NCBI GenBank assembly: GCA_963819855.1
Contig: CAWFYC010000021.1
Location: 558,001 to 622,000 of the forward strand
DNA from: JAMXLO01 sp963819855
Lineage (GTDB): Bacteria > Pseudomonadota > Alphaproteobacteria > Acetobacterales > Acetobacteraceae
DNA: 64,000 nucleotides
Direction: 5' to 3'
The notes beneath the pieces were generated by a model. The model was not told the DNA's origin. It searched no databases and saw only the letters and a program-made list of their open reading frames with translations. Each line of letters starts with the position of its first letter. Position 1 is the first letter of the stretch. Shown here piece after piece: positions 45,055 through 54,529 of the stretch. Both the position numbers and the translations under genes were made by a program.

Positions 45055-47226
45055 TCAGCCGGACACGGAAGCCCTCTGTGCCTTTTCCCGCCTGATTGCG
45101 AACAGTGCATCGATCCGCGTCAGCCTGCGACTAGCTTCGTCCGACAAGCCCCCGGGTGCGGCAAGTACCCGATGCAGGACATCCAATGTCGCCATGCGCT
45201 CGTTGGCATCCGGTCCCAACAGTTTCGGCAAGGCATTGATGGCGCGCTCCTCATCGAGGCAGACGAGCAGATACTGCTCCCGCACCAACTCCTTGAAACG
45301 CGCGAGGCTCATTCGCTTGCCGGCCGGGCGGGATGCACGGATCAGCTTGAGTACGGCAAAGCCACGCTCATCGACGCTGCCCTCCGGCAGGCGGATATAG
45401 ATCAGCGCGCGCAGTGCGGCCTCCTGCAGGCCCCCCACATCGAAGCGGCCTTCCAGCTCTGAGCGCAACCTTGCCTCGTCTGCCTCTCTGACAAGATCCC
45501 GTTCAATCCGATGGGATGCCGTCGGTTGCGCCCCGAGACCGACCAGTGCCTGAAGCAAAGGTGAGCCATAGGTATTCAGGAACACCGTCTCGGTCATGGC
45601 GTCCCGGAATTCGCCATAGGCCTGAAGACAGGAGGTGATCCAGGCCGATGTTGCCTGTTCCATCGCCAGCAATGGATTGTCGGCGCTGACGGGCTGGCGC
45701 GCCGCGCGGACAGACTCCGCCAACGCCTTCACCGGCTGCATCAGCGGATTCTGCTCGGAGAACATTGCAAAGCGCAACCGGCTGGGATGCATGGCTCGCG
45801 ACGCCTCGGCCGCCTGTTCGCTCACGGCCATGCGCACGGTCGGGGCGACGAAATTCTGGTACAGCCCTCGATTTACCTCCGACACGCGCGCGACCGCGGC
45901 GAACCGCAGGTCGTCTGTCGCGTCATTGCACCCCAGCGCGCGGATGTGGTCCAGCGTGCGCGTTTCGACACGGAACAGATACTTGCCATGCACGAGATCA
46001 GGGTTGACGGTGTCCTCATCGACTTCGGTGATGACTGCCTCGTACAGCCCGGGGGGCAGTACGTCGATCAGTTCCATGCACGACACGAACTCGCCGTGCT
46101 CCCTGGTGGCAACCTTGCCGGATACGAAGATCCCCAGGTGTCCGATGCTCTGATGCATCGTATACACGATGGTCTGGCCGTTTGCGACGATCTCTCGTTC
46201 ATTGTCGTACAGATCGAGAACCCAATCCAATGCCTGCTGAGGAGGCGTGATGTTGTCGCCCCATGAGCAGAACACAATGATCGGTGCGGTGATGTTGCGA
46301 AGGTCGATGCGAATCCCGTCCGCGGTGCGTATCTGCCCGGTGGACAAGCGATTGCCGACGAACAGGTTGTCGGCAATCCACTGCATTTCTTCGGCGTTGA
46401 GCAGGACCGGGCTGCCCCACCAGGTCTCGAAATCCAGGAAACGCTCGGCTTCGGTGTCCACCTTCGAATAGACGTTGTAGGCCTTGGTCCAATACGTGTT
46501 GGCAGGATTCATCGACTCGAAATTGGCGACCAGGTTCGCGCCATCGAAGATGCCATGGCCCAGATCGCCGGACAGCGCTGTCAACCAGGTGCCGCCCAGC
46601 ATGCCGCCCAGATAACGCAATGGATTCTTGCCGCGCACGCCAGCCCAGTACGACAACGGCGAGCCGGCCAGCATGATCGGACCGGTCCGGTTCGGGTTGA
46701 TTGCCGCCATCATCATGATCTGCCAACCGGCCTGGCAGTTGGCGATGACCACCGGCTTGCCTTCCGCATCCGGATGCCGTGCCGCCACGTCCTCGACAAA
46801 TATCGCCTCGGCGCGACAGACATCCTCGATTGTCTGTCCCGGCATCGGTTGCGGCAGGAACCCGACAAAATAGCACGCGTGGCCGGCCGCCAAAGCCACA
46901 CCGACCTGGCTGTCCTGCTTCATTCCGCCGATGCCTGGGCCGTGGCCGGCGCGTGGATCGACGACAATGATCGGCACCTTGGCTGGATCTATCTCGATGC
47001 CGGCTGGTGCTACGATACGCACCAGGCCGTAGTTCACCGGCCGCTCCAGCGTGCGCCCATCACGCACCAGCTCGACGTTAAAGTTGAGGACGTTAGGGAC
47101 TTCCTTGGCGCCTTGCTCCAGATAGGTATTCCCGCGTTCGCGCAGTATATCCAGAAACAGAACCGAGCGTTGCCAGGCGTCCAACCAATATTCCTGGACA
47201 GCGCGGATATCAGGCCAGTTTTGCAT
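45055..47226 (-). CDS. DUF3141 domain protein (alpha/beta-hydrolase-like)
   Basis: 723 residues. The N-terminal half resembles an alpha/beta hydrolase: IIVVDPRAGHGPGIGGMKQDS, a nucleophile-elbow-like NCQAGWQIMMM and a late HLGIFVSG histidine. The elbow has Cys/Gln rather than Ser. The C-terminal half is helical (VREADEARLRSELEGRFDVG). The ATG at 47226 has a CGGAG site. Such proteins occur near polyhydroxybutyrate genes in alphaproteobacteria, so a role in polymer or short-chain acid metabolism is possible but unproven. It starts 20 bases after the hydrolase gene. Confidence 0.75.
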   Translation of the reverse strand: MQNWPDIRAVQEYWLDAWQRSVLFLDILRERGNTYLEQGAKEVPNVLNFNVELVRDGRTLERPVNYGLVRIVAPAGIEIDPAKVPIIVVDPRAGHGPGIGGMKQDSQVGVALAAGHACYFVGFLPQPMPGQTIEDVCRAEAIFVEDVAARHPDAEGKPVVIANCQAGWQIMMMAAINPNRTGPIMLAGSPLSYWAGVRGKNPLRYLGGMLGGTWLTALSGDLGHGIFDGANLVANFESMNPANTYWTKAYNVYSKVDTEAERFLDFETWWGSPVLLNAEEMQWIADNLFVGNRLSTGQIRTADGIRIDLRNITAPIIVFCSWGDNITPPQQALDWVLDLYDNEREIVANGQTIVYTMHQSIGHLGIFVSGKVATREHGEFVSCMELIDVLPPGLYEAVITEVDEDTVNPDLVHGKYLFRVETRTLDHIRALGCNDATDDLRFAAVARVSEVNRGLYQNFVAPTVRMAVSEQAAEASRAMHPSRLRFAMFSEQNPLMQPVKALAESVRAARQPVSADNPLLAMEQATSAWITSCLQAYGEFRDAMTETVFLNTYGSPLLQALVGLGAQPTASHRIERDLVREADEARLRSELEGRFDVGGLQEAALRALIYIRLPEGSVDERGFAVLKLIRASRPAGKRMSLARFKELVREQYLLVCLDEERAINALPKLLGPDANERMATLDVLHRVLAAPGGLSDEASRRLTRIDALFAIRREKAQRASVSG

Positions 47227-47246
47227 CGTGCGATCTCCGGTTGGCT

Positions 47247-48113
47247 TCATCGGTTGATACCACCGAAAAACGCGCCGAAATACCCGGCGTAAAGAGCTGG
47301 CAGTTCGAGATTCATCGAATGTCCTATGCCGGGAATAGAGACCAGCCGGCAGTTCGGCATCGTCGCAGCCATCGCCTGCAGGTCCGCAATACTTATCCAG
47401 CCGTCCAGTTCGCCCCACAGCACGAGATGCTCGTGTCCGATTTCTCGTATCCGCGGGGCGAGCTCACACCGTTCGTATTCCAAGTTCAGATTATATGGTG
47501 TCCCCAGCCATATACCCTCGGAAACAGCCCAGGTCTGCTCCAGGATTCGTTCGAACAGAGCCTGGGTTGTTGCGGCCAGCTCTTCGCGGAAGCCCGGCAC
47601 CTGACCATGTAACAGCGATTCCGGTCGGAACAGCGACGGAGCGGCCGTGGCCATCATTGCGCGGGCAACAGCGCGGTTCGTCATCATGGCGCGGAAGATC
47701 GCAGTCTGCTCGGGCCGGAACGCCAGGTCGAGCGGCGTCACCGGATCGAGCGCCAGCACCTTGCCGAACCGACCGGGCGCGGCCAACAGCATGCGCGCCG
47801 CGATGATCCCGCCGGTGGAGTGCGTCGCCAGGTGGCAGAACAGGACGTTCAGCATATCGAGTGCCGCCAGCATATCGTCGGCGTGCTGCTGCATAGTGTA
47901 ATTTGTGTAATGATCGGTGGCCGGCGGCCGGTCGCTGTCACCACAGCCGCGCCAGTCGATGCCGATGACGCGGATGCCGCGCGGGAACAGGGGCGCCGCT
48001 GCCTCGATCCAATCCTTGCTTGCCAGATTACCGTGGATGAAGACGACGGAGGTGGCGCCGTCGCCCCACTCCCGCCATCCCAACTCGATCTCGCCGGCTT
48101 TGACCCGAGGCAT
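47247..48113 (-). CDS. Alpha/beta hydrolase
   Basis: 288 residues. Oxyanion loop VVFIHGNLASKDW, nucleophile elbow ATHSTGGIIA (Ser flanked as H-S-T-G rather than G-x-S-x-G), acid residue in VLWGELDGWI, and histidine in IPGIGHSMNLE. It is upstream of the DUF3141 gene and probably in one operon with it. Substrate unknown; esterase or polyester-related activity is plausible. Confidence 0.8.
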   Translation of the reverse strand: MPRVKAGEIELGWREWGDGATSVVFIHGNLASKDWIEAAAPLFPRGIRVIGIDWRGCGDSDRPPATDHYTNYTMQQHADDMLAALDMLNVLFCHLATHSTGGIIAARMLLAAPGRFGKVLALDPVTPLDLAFRPEQTAIFRAMMTNRAVARAMMATAAPSLFRPESLLHGQVPGFREELAATTQALFERILEQTWAVSEGIWLGTPYNLNLEYERCELAPRIREIGHEHLVLWGELDGWISIADLQAMAATMPNCRLVSIPGIGHSMNLELPALYAGYFGAFFGGINR

Positions 48114-48120
48114 CGGATCC

Positions 48121-48860
48121 CTACATGTTCAGGCCCGCGGTGGGAGATGCGCCGGCCGGCGTTGACGTCGCAGACGACGCGGATACGGTCGCGCCATTAA
48201 CGAGACGATCAACTGTTACCGGTGCATTCGTGGACACCGAACCGCTCTGAACGAAGTCCACTGCATCGGCGGCGAACTCGACCTGACGGTCGGTGTGAAT
48301 GAAGTGCCCCGTATCCGGGTAGATCTTCAGCATCGGACTATTACCTGCATTGGACATGAGCACCATGAACGGCGTGACGATGTCATTGGCAAGGTCCGTC
48401 AGGCCGTTGAACGCAGGCCCGGGAATGAACGGCTCCTTGATCTGGGGAGGCGGCGGTAGAGGTTGTTGGGGTCATCCATCTGCAGCTCCGCCACCATGGC
48501 GTAGATGTCGAAGATGAAGACGTTCACCCACTGGTCGAATTCAGCAGGGTTTACCTTGATCATGGCGACGCGCTGTTCGGTGTGCAGGCGGGCGTACTCG
48601 CTGTCGTTCAGAAAGTAGTCGCTGCCGATGTCCACCACCTTACCAGTCTCGGGATTGGTTTTCTTGCAGCAGAAGAAGTCGCGCACCCCCTGCTCGGTCC
48701 TGCCTTCTCGGATGCCAGGATGCCGGTCTGATCCCAGGTCTGCTTCGCAAAGTCGCGCGCGAACGCCGGATCGAACAGCTCCAGCTTCGTGTCGGGCGCG
48801 ATCGTGATGTCGCGCGGGTATTCCTCGAGGCCGGCCGGCGCCTCCAGGATCAGGCTCGGC
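48121..48860 (-). pseudogene. Truncated, frameshifted alpha/beta hydrolase remnant
   Basis: Three frames join into one protein: REPSLILEAPAGLEEYPRD onward, then (break near 48698-48708) RDFFCCKKTNPETGKVVDIG onward, then (break near 48441-48455) PPPQIKEPFIPGPAFNGLTD to the end. The last part has YPDTGHFIHTDRQVEF, a hydrolase C-terminal histidine region. There is no start codon and no nucleophile segment; the 5' side abuts the SYLF gene stop. The missing front half suggests true decay, though the frame breaks alone could be sequence error. Confidence 0.65.
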
Positions 48861-49424
48861 TCACGGTCCCGGATTGATCCGCGTGATCTTGGAGCCTTCG
48901 AGACCGAGCCCTGCCATCAGGCCGTGCTGGCCGAACGGAAAGGCATAGACGTCCTGGGTAAGCGTCGTGCTGGTCAGGCTCGCGGCGGCTCCCTTGTCCA
49001 TGACCACGACGCTCGGGCCGGAGCCGATCGACCAGCCATCGCTGTCCTGAAGGTATTTGAGCGCCGAGTTGGTCATGAAGAACAGGGCGTAGCTAAACCG
49101 TTGCGCTCCCGCCTGTAGACCGAAGGACGCTGCCGAGATGTTGTAGTAGCCGGCAGTCTTGCCGCCTATGAGGAGTACGCCGTCGCCCCCCTGGCCACCG
49201 ATGATCAGGCCGGCCTTGATGATCTTGGGGAACACCAGGATTGCCTTGGCTCGATTGCCGAGTTGCCGTGCCTTGGGCTGCGCGGCGTACAGTGCCCGAA
49301 GGGCGTGATCGGCGTCCCGGCTGATTTGGCGGGCGGATGCGGCATGCGCCGTGCGGATTTGCACGACGCCGCCGCCCGCCAGAATCGCGAATCCGGCCAA
49401 CAGCGAGCGTCTCGTTCTGTTCAT
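48861..49424 (-). CDS. Exported SYLF (Ysc84-like) lipid-binding domain protein
   Basis: 187 residues. TRRSLLAGFAILAGGGVVQ then AHA looks like a twin-arginine-type leader. The SYLF pattern is AKAILVFPKIIKAGLIIGGQGGDGVLL with SFGLQAGAQRFSYALFFM. SYLF domains bind phosphoinositides in eukaryotes; the bacterial role is unknown. It is in the minus-strand block between the hydrolase remnant and ppk2. Confidence 0.85.
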   Translation of the reverse strand: MNRTRRSLLAGFAILAGGGVVQIRTAHAASARQISRDADHALRALYAAQPKARQLGNRAKAILVFPKIIKAGLIIGGQGGDGVLLIGGKTAGYYNISAASFGLQAGAQRFSYALFFMTNSALKYLQDSDGWSIGSGPSVVVMDKGAAASLTSTTLTQDVYAFPFGQHGLMAGLGLEGSKITRINPGP

Positions 49425-49468
49425 ACCCGGTTTCCGTTTGTTGATTACGTGGGATCGAGTTGGTGCGT

Positions 49469-50314
49469 TCAGCCGGATGGCCAGGAGAGCTCCGGCACGA
49501 ACTTGTATGGATAGTCCGGCTCCTTGTAGCCGTGCGGCTTCTGGCGGTCCGGCAGCTTCACTTTATCGCGCGGGATGTCGCCGTAGGGGATGCGCTTCAG
49601 CAGGTGGCTTATGGCATTCAACCGTGCCTGCTTCTTCGCATCCGAACGGACCACGTACCATGGTGCCCATGGGGTGTCGGTCGCCTGGAACATGTCGTCG
49701 CGTGCCCGCGAATAGTCATACCAGCGGCCGTAGGACTTGAGGTCCATCGGCGACAGCTTCCAGATCTTGCGCCCGTCCTCGATGCGCGACTCCAGGCGTC
49801 GTTTCTGTTCCGATTCGCTGACCTCGAGCCAGTATTTCAGTAGAATGATCCCGGACTCGATAACCGCCTTCTCCACCGGGGGCACCATCGAGAGAAAGCG
49901 CTTTGACTGCTCGTCGGTGCAGAATCCCATCACCCGTTCGACGCCGGCGCGGTTGTACCAGCTCCGATCGAAGATCACGACCTCTCCGGCCGCAGGGAGA
50001 TGCGAAATGTACCGCTGGATGTACATCTGCGACTTCTCGCGTTCGGTCGGCGCCGGAAGGGCGACGACGCGGAATACGCGGGGGCTGACACGCTCGGTGA
50101 TCGCCTTGATCGTGCCGCCTTTTCCGGCGCCGTCGCGTCCCTCGAACACGATGCAGACTTTCAGACCCTTATGCACGACCCATTGCTGCAGCTTGACCAG
50201 TTCGACGTGAAGCCGCGCCAGCTCGTGCTCGTACGCCTTTGTCTTCAGCTTGCCGGTCGATCCCTCGGAACCTTCGTCAACCGCGGCCTGCCTGGTCTTT
50301 TTCGCTGTGCTCAT
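49469..50314 (-). CDS. ppk2: Polyphosphate kinase 2
   Basis: Transfers phosphate between polyphosphate and nucleotides. Walker A is FEGRDGAGKGGTIK at about residues 58-70; the lid and Walker B follow in VVIFDRSWYNRAGVERVMGF. The 281-residue single domain and the KLSPMDLKSYGRWYDYSRAR segment fit the class I group, which mainly uses polyP to phosphorylate ADP or GDP. It lies 44 bases upstream of the SYLF gene. Confidence 0.92.
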   Translation of the reverse strand: MSTAKKTRQAAVDEGSEGSTGKLKTKAYEHELARLHVELVKLQQWVVHKGLKVCIVFEGRDGAGKGGTIKAITERVSPRVFRVVALPAPTEREKSQMYIQRYISHLPAAGEVVIFDRSWYNRAGVERVMGFCTDEQSKRFLSMVPPVEKAVIESGIILLKYWLEVSESEQKRRLESRIEDGRKIWKLSPMDLKSYGRWYDYSRARDDMFQATDTPWAPWYVVRSDAKKQARLNAISHLLKRIPYGDIPRDKVKLPDRQKPHGYKEPDYPYKFVPELSWPSG

Positions 50315-50371
50315 TGTGGTCCCCGTGGCTGCGTCACCGAGCGACGCCGTCAGTATGTCGGATCGATCGGA

Positions 50372-50878
50372 TCATGCCTCCATAGCGCTCTTTGGCCAGG
50401 AGAAGAACAAGCCGACATCGCCTGGCATTCCACCGGGGTAGTTGATGATGCGAGCGCTGAAGCCGAAACCGCCGGATTTCAAGTCGGTCTTCCAGTAATC
50501 GTAGACTTGGCGAACGCCTACCGGGAGTGATGCCAGCCATTCCGGCTCGTCTGACTGCGCGGCGAGTTCTGCCTCGCTTGGTTTGTTGATCGGCGGGGCA
50601 CCGGCGTTGATGATCGCCCGGCCGCCGTCCGTGCAAAAACTGCTCGGAAACGACGCGAACATCAGTTCAGTCTCGCCCCGTTCGAAGGCATGCCTGATCC
50701 GGTCGTGGCCAGACCGGATGATCGTATCGGTCAGTTGAAAGCTGTCCAGACGCTTCCTGAATTCGGCGAGTTCCTCTTCCTTTCGCTGCTGCAGGTGCTC
50801 TGCCGCTTCGCTGTCTTGGCGGCGGCGAGCCTCACGCTCGGCGAACAGTGCGCTTACCGATAAGGCAGTTCCCGACAT
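50372..50878 (-). CDS. Conserved-looking hypothetical protein
   Basis: 168 residues. The first 45 are charged and probably coiled coil (FAEREARRRQDSEAAEHLQQ, KEEELAEFRKRLDSF). The rest has a compact pattern: ELMFASFPSSFCTDGGRAIINAG and GVRQVYDYWKTDLKSGGFGF. No known domain recognised. The ATG at 50878 has an AAGGA site 8 bases upstream. It is 57 bases from ppk2 on the same strand, so an operon is likely. Confidence 0.7.
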   Translation of the reverse strand: MSGTALSVSALFAEREARRRQDSEAAEHLQQRKEEELAEFRKRLDSFQLTDTIIRSGHDRIRHAFERGETELMFASFPSSFCTDGGRAIINAGAPPINKPSEAELAAQSDEPEWLASLPVGVRQVYDYWKTDLKSGGFGFSARIINYPGGMPGDVGLFFSWPKSAMEA

Positions 50879-51109
50879 GACACCATCCTTCTCCCAGACC
50901 CGCCGCAGGCGGTGACGGCGTTGGCGCTCCCCTAGCGCGAGCGAGAGCCGGCCGCGTTGATCTACATCAAACCGGACGGCCGCCAACAACTTCCTCACTT
51001 CGTCTTCGGTAGCTCCCTGGAGGAGCCGCCGTGCGGCAGCCGGAGCCACGGGTGCTGTGTCGCACACGGTTCCATTGTCGCAAATTCGGCTACCTGTTTG
51101 GCTACGCGA

Positions 51110-51472
51110 TCAACCGATCTTCCAGCCGTCCTTGGTGTTGCACCAGGTTAGCGTGGTGCTGCGGCTCGTGTTTCGCGCGGTCCGGGTGGTCTGGTAGCGT
51201 ACGATGCGACAGGCCATCCCCTTGCGCTGCGCAGGGTCGCCGGCGGTAACCGTTCCGCTCGCGCCGGACTGGGGATTGCTCCATGTCTCGACGTCGCCGG
51301 CAACCAGCTGCGGTCGATCCAGCAGACGGTTCGTGGCATCTGTCAGAGCCGCTATGTCGTCGGCGTTGAGCGGCGTGCCGCGACTGCCGCGGAACGGGTT
51401 GATCTGGGCGAGCGCCGGTCCTGCTAGGCAGGCGACGATCAGCAACAGCGGCAGGAAACGGCGGCTGGACAT
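51110..51472 (-). CDS. Small exported protein, RT0821/Lpp0805 surface-antigen-like
   Basis: 120 residues. MSSRRFLPLLLIVACLAGPALA is a clean signal peptide. The mature part contains NADDIAALTDATNRLLDR, then WSNPQSGASGTVTAG and CRIVRYQTT ... LTWCNTKDGWKI, the pattern of the outer-membrane RT0821/Lpp0805 family, which resembles 17-kDa surface antigens. A GGAGGA site supports the ATG at 51472. Two cysteines could form a disulfide. Confidence 0.75.
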   Translation of the reverse strand: MSSRRFLPLLLIVACLAGPALAQINPFRGSRGTPLNADDIAALTDATNRLLDRPQLVAGDVETWSNPQSGASGTVTAGDPAQRKGMACRIVRYQTTRTARNTSRSTTLTWCNTKDGWKIG

Positions 51473-51662
51473 TGCGTCCTCCATGAGGGTCAGGTCAGCC
51501 AATGGCTGTCATCGTTGCGGCTCAACTGCCTCGATATCAGAAACCCTTGGTTCCAGCGACACTCGGCCGAGTCCGCTGTGTCGCCCTGCCTCGCAACGTG
51601 ACAGTTCGGTTGGCCGTCCGGAACCGCTTGCATTCCGCGTCGCAACATCCAACCATCTCCGC

Positions 51663-54170
51663 ATGCCCGGTCCGGATTCCGGTTTCGCCCCGCGTGTCAA
51701 AGCCGTTCTTGGCCCGACGAACACCGGCAAGACCCATCTCGCCATTGAGCGCATGCTGGCGCATGCCTCGGGCATCATCGGCTTCCCCCTTCGTCTGCTC
51801 GCCCGCGAGAACTACGACCGCATGGTGGCGCAGAAGGGCGCCCGTTACGTTGCCCTGATCACTGGCGAGGAGAAGATCGTCCCGCCGGAGGCGCGCTGGT
51901 TTTCCTGTACGGTCGAGGCGATGCCGCTCGACCGTGACGCCGAGTTCCTGGCGGTGGACGAGATCCAGCTCTGCGCCGACCCCGATCGCGGTCACGTGTT
52001 CACCGACCGGCTGCTGCACGCGCGCGGCCTGGTCGAGACCATGTTCCTGGGCGCCGAGACGATCCGCCCGCTGCTGCAGCGGCTGGTACCGCAGGCCACG
52101 ATCGAGACCCGGCCGCGGTTCTCGCAGCTCAGCCACTCCGGCCCCGTCAAGCTGGTCCGCTTGCCGCCCCGCTCCGCGGTGGTCGCGTTCAGCGCGGCCG
52201 AAGTCTATGCCATCGCCGAGCTGATCCGCCGCCGGCGCGGTGGCTGCGCGGTGGTCATGGGGCGGCTCAGCCCGCGCACCCGCAACGCCCAGGTGGCGCT
52301 GTATCAGGACCAGGAGGTGGACTTCCTGGTCGCCACCGACGCGATCGGCATGGGGCTCAACATGGATGTCAACCATGTCGCCTTCGCCGCGATGGGCAAG
52401 TTCGACGGCCACCGGCCGCGCCGGCTCACCCCGGCCGAGGTGGCGCAGATCGCCGGCCGCGCCGGCCGTGGCATGCGCGACGGAACGTTCGGCACTACCG
52501 CGCAGTGTCCACCGTTGGGCGACGAGGTGGCGGCAGCGGTGGAGGCGCACAGCTTCGAAGCGTTGGATCAGCTGTGCTGGCGCAACAGCGACCTCGACCT
52601 GAGCCATGTCGATGCGCTGCTCTCCACGCTGATGGCGCCACCGCCCGGTCCCGGCCTGGTCAAGGGCAACGACGCCGCCGACCTGGAGACGCTGGCCGCT
52701 CTGGCGCACGACCCGGAGATCCGCCGCCTCGCCCACGGACGGAGAATGGTCCGGCGTCTGTGGGAGGCCTGCCAAATTCCCGACTTCCGCAAGCTGGCCG
52801 ACGACACCCACACCAAGCTCTGTGCCCGGGTATTCGGCCACATCGCGCGCGATCAGCACCTGCCGACCGACTGGCTGGCCGGACAGATCGGCGCGCTGGC
52901 CCGCGCGGACGGCGATATCGACACGCTGATGCAGCGATTGGCCGGTGTGCGAGTCTGGTCCTATATCGCCGCGCGGGCCGACTGGGTGCGGGACAGCCCG
53001 CACTGGCAGGGGCGCGCGCGCGAGGTCGAGGACCTGCTGTCGGATGCGCTGCACGAGGGATTGACCAGCCGCTTCGTCGACCGCCGCGCCGCTCACCTGA
53101 TGCGCCGGCTGGAGGCGAGCGAGACCGAGGAACTGCTATCGGCCGTCACCCGCCGTGGCGAGGTGATCGTCGAGGGTCACCCGGTCGGCCGGATCGCCGG
53201 CTTCAGCTTCTTTCCCGACCCGTCCGCGGTGGGCGACGAGAAGCGCCTCGTACAGCGAGCCGCACGGCGGGCGCTGCGCGAGGAGATGCCGCGCCGCGTG
53301 GCCACGGTCGAGAGCGCGGCGGACGCCGCATTCGCATTCGGCGGCGACAACGCGCTCGTGTGGGACGGCGTATCGATCGCCCGGCTGAAGCGCGGGAACA
53401 GTGCATTGCGGCCGCGCGTGCAGGTACTGGACAGCGAGTTCCTCGACGGTGCGCAGCGTGAGCGGCTTCGCATCAGGCTGCAGCGCTTCCTGGACGACCG
53501 CGTGCGCCATGATCTGGCTCCGCTGCTCGCTGTGGCGGACCGCGGCAAATTGCAGCCGGAGTTCCGTGGGCTGGTGCATCGGCTGACCGAGGCTCTCGGC
53601 CTGATCGCAAGTGATGAAGGCGACACGCTGCTCCCGCAGGCCCGGGCTGCATTGAAGGCGATCGGCGTGAAGGCCGGCCGTTTCGGCCTGTTCCTGCCGC
53701 CGCTGCTGAAGCCACGTGCCGCTGCCATACGTGGCCGGTTGTGGGGCGTGCAGCACGGCGTGGCGGTGCCTGAACTGCCACCGCCTGACGTGGTCTCATT
53801 GTTGCACCGGCCGGACTGGCCCGCCGGTTTCTCCGATGCCATGGGCTGGCTGGAGGCTGGTCCGGTGTTGCTCCGGCTCGACATCGCCGAGAGGGTAGCC
53901 GCCGAGTTGGCTTTTGCGGCGCGGCGCGGGGCGACTGCCATGCCGGCTGGGCTGGCGTCGCGCTTCTCGCTGAGGGCCGATCTGTTGCCGGTGGTGCTGC
54001 GCCGGCTCGGGTTCCGGGTGGTGCCGGCCGAGGTCCTGGCGGCGCACGCATATGGCCCGCCGGCGCCAGCCATGCTGTTGCCGCTGCGACGGCGCCGACC
54101 GGCGGCAAGCGACGTCCCGCAGGTGCACGCGCATGGACCGTTCGCGGTGCTGGCGGCGCTGAAGAGCTAG
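51663..54170 (+). CDS. Suv3-like DEAD/H-family helicase
   Basis: 835 residues. Walker A is GPTNTGKTHLA at residues 17-27, the Walker B-type box is AVDEIQLCADPDRGHVFTDRLL near 98, and motif VI is QIAGRAGRG. This matches the bacterial homologues of the mitochondrial RNA helicase SUPV3L1. The ATG at 51663 is chosen; the open frame extends far upstream but that part is not protein-like. It is followed by an S4 protein and FdxA, a conserved trio in alphaproteobacteria together with carD. Confidence 0.9.
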   Translation: MPGPDSGFAPRVKAVLGPTNTGKTHLAIERMLAHASGIIGFPLRLLARENYDRMVAQKGARYVALITGEEKIVPPEARWFSCTVEAMPLDRDAEFLAVDEIQLCADPDRGHVFTDRLLHARGLVETMFLGAETIRPLLQRLVPQATIETRPRFSQLSHSGPVKLVRLPPRSAVVAFSAAEVYAIAELIRRRRGGCAVVMGRLSPRTRNAQVALYQDQEVDFLVATDAIGMGLNMDVNHVAFAAMGKFDGHRPRRLTPAEVAQIAGRAGRGMRDGTFGTTAQCPPLGDEVAAAVEAHSFEALDQLCWRNSDLDLSHVDALLSTLMAPPPGPGLVKGNDAADLETLAALAHDPEIRRLAHGRRMVRRLWEACQIPDFRKLADDTHTKLCARVFGHIARDQHLPTDWLAGQIGALARADGDIDTLMQRLAGVRVWSYIAARADWVRDSPHWQGRAREVEDLLSDALHEGLTSRFVDRRAAHLMRRLEASETEELLSAVTRRGEVIVEGHPVGRIAGFSFFPDPSAVGDEKRLVQRAARRALREEMPRRVATVESAADAAFAFGGDNALVWDGVSIARLKRGNSALRPRVQVLDSEFLDGAQRERLRIRLQRFLDDRVRHDLAPLLAVADRGKLQPEFRGLVHRLTEALGLIASDEGDTLLPQARAALKAIGVKAGRFGLFLPPLLKPRAAAIRGRLWGVQHGVAVPELPPPDVVSLLHRPDWPAGFSDAMGWLEAGPVLLRLDIAERVAAELAFAARRGATAMPAGLASRFSLRADLLPVVLRRLGFRVVPAEVLAAHAYGPPAPAMLLPLRRRRPAASDVPQVHAHGPFAVLAALKS

Positions 54171-54179
54171 GGGGACGCT

Positions 54180-54479
54180 ATCGCCGAGACGGAGGACCGC
54201 GACTGGCAGCGCCTGGACAAGTGGCTCTGGTGCGCGCGGTTCATGCGGCAGCGTAGCGACTGCGCCGCCCTGGTGGCCAAGGGTTCGATCCGCATCAACC
54301 GCCAGCCCACCGACAAAGCGCATGCACGGCTGCGCCTCGGTGACGTACTGACAGTGCCGGTACACGGCTCGGTCCGCGTGGTGCGCGTGGTTGCGCTCGC
54401 CGCGCGCCGGGGTCCGGCGACCGAGGCCCGGTTGCTGTACGAGGAGATCAGCGAAGTGGTCGGCGTACCTTGCACCTGA
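54180..54479 (+). CDS. S4-domain RNA-binding protein (Hsp15-like), no canonical start codon
   Basis: 99 residues as drawn. The S4 fold needs RLDKWLWCARF at its front, followed by MRQRSDCAALVAKGSIRINRQ. The only ATG in frame (54243) would cut that helix off. Upstream in frame there is no ATG, GTG or TTG; an ATC at 54180 sits about 5 bases after GGGGGA and gives IAETEDRDWQRLDKW, the usual length. Either a rare start or a base error. Hsp15-like proteins rescue stalled 50S particles. Confidence 0.8.
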   Translation: MAETEDRDWQRLDKWLWCARFMRQRSDCAALVAKGSIRINRQPTDKAHARLRLGDVLTVPVHGSVRVVRVVALAARRGPATEARLLYEEISEVVGVPCT

Positions 54480-54529
54480 GCGGAATCGTCGGCATATCGC
54501 CGCTCTGACAGCCGCGCCGGGGACTGAGC

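Noticed and set aside
51204..51662. N-terminal extension of the Suv3-like helicase
   Set aside because: It lies opposite the exported protein gene at 51110-51472, is Ser/Arg-rich and precedes the family's normal start.
51537..53096. Long antisense frame (519 codons) opposite the helicase
   Set aside because: Same bias effect; no domain pattern, and the plus-strand helicase has clear motifs throughout.
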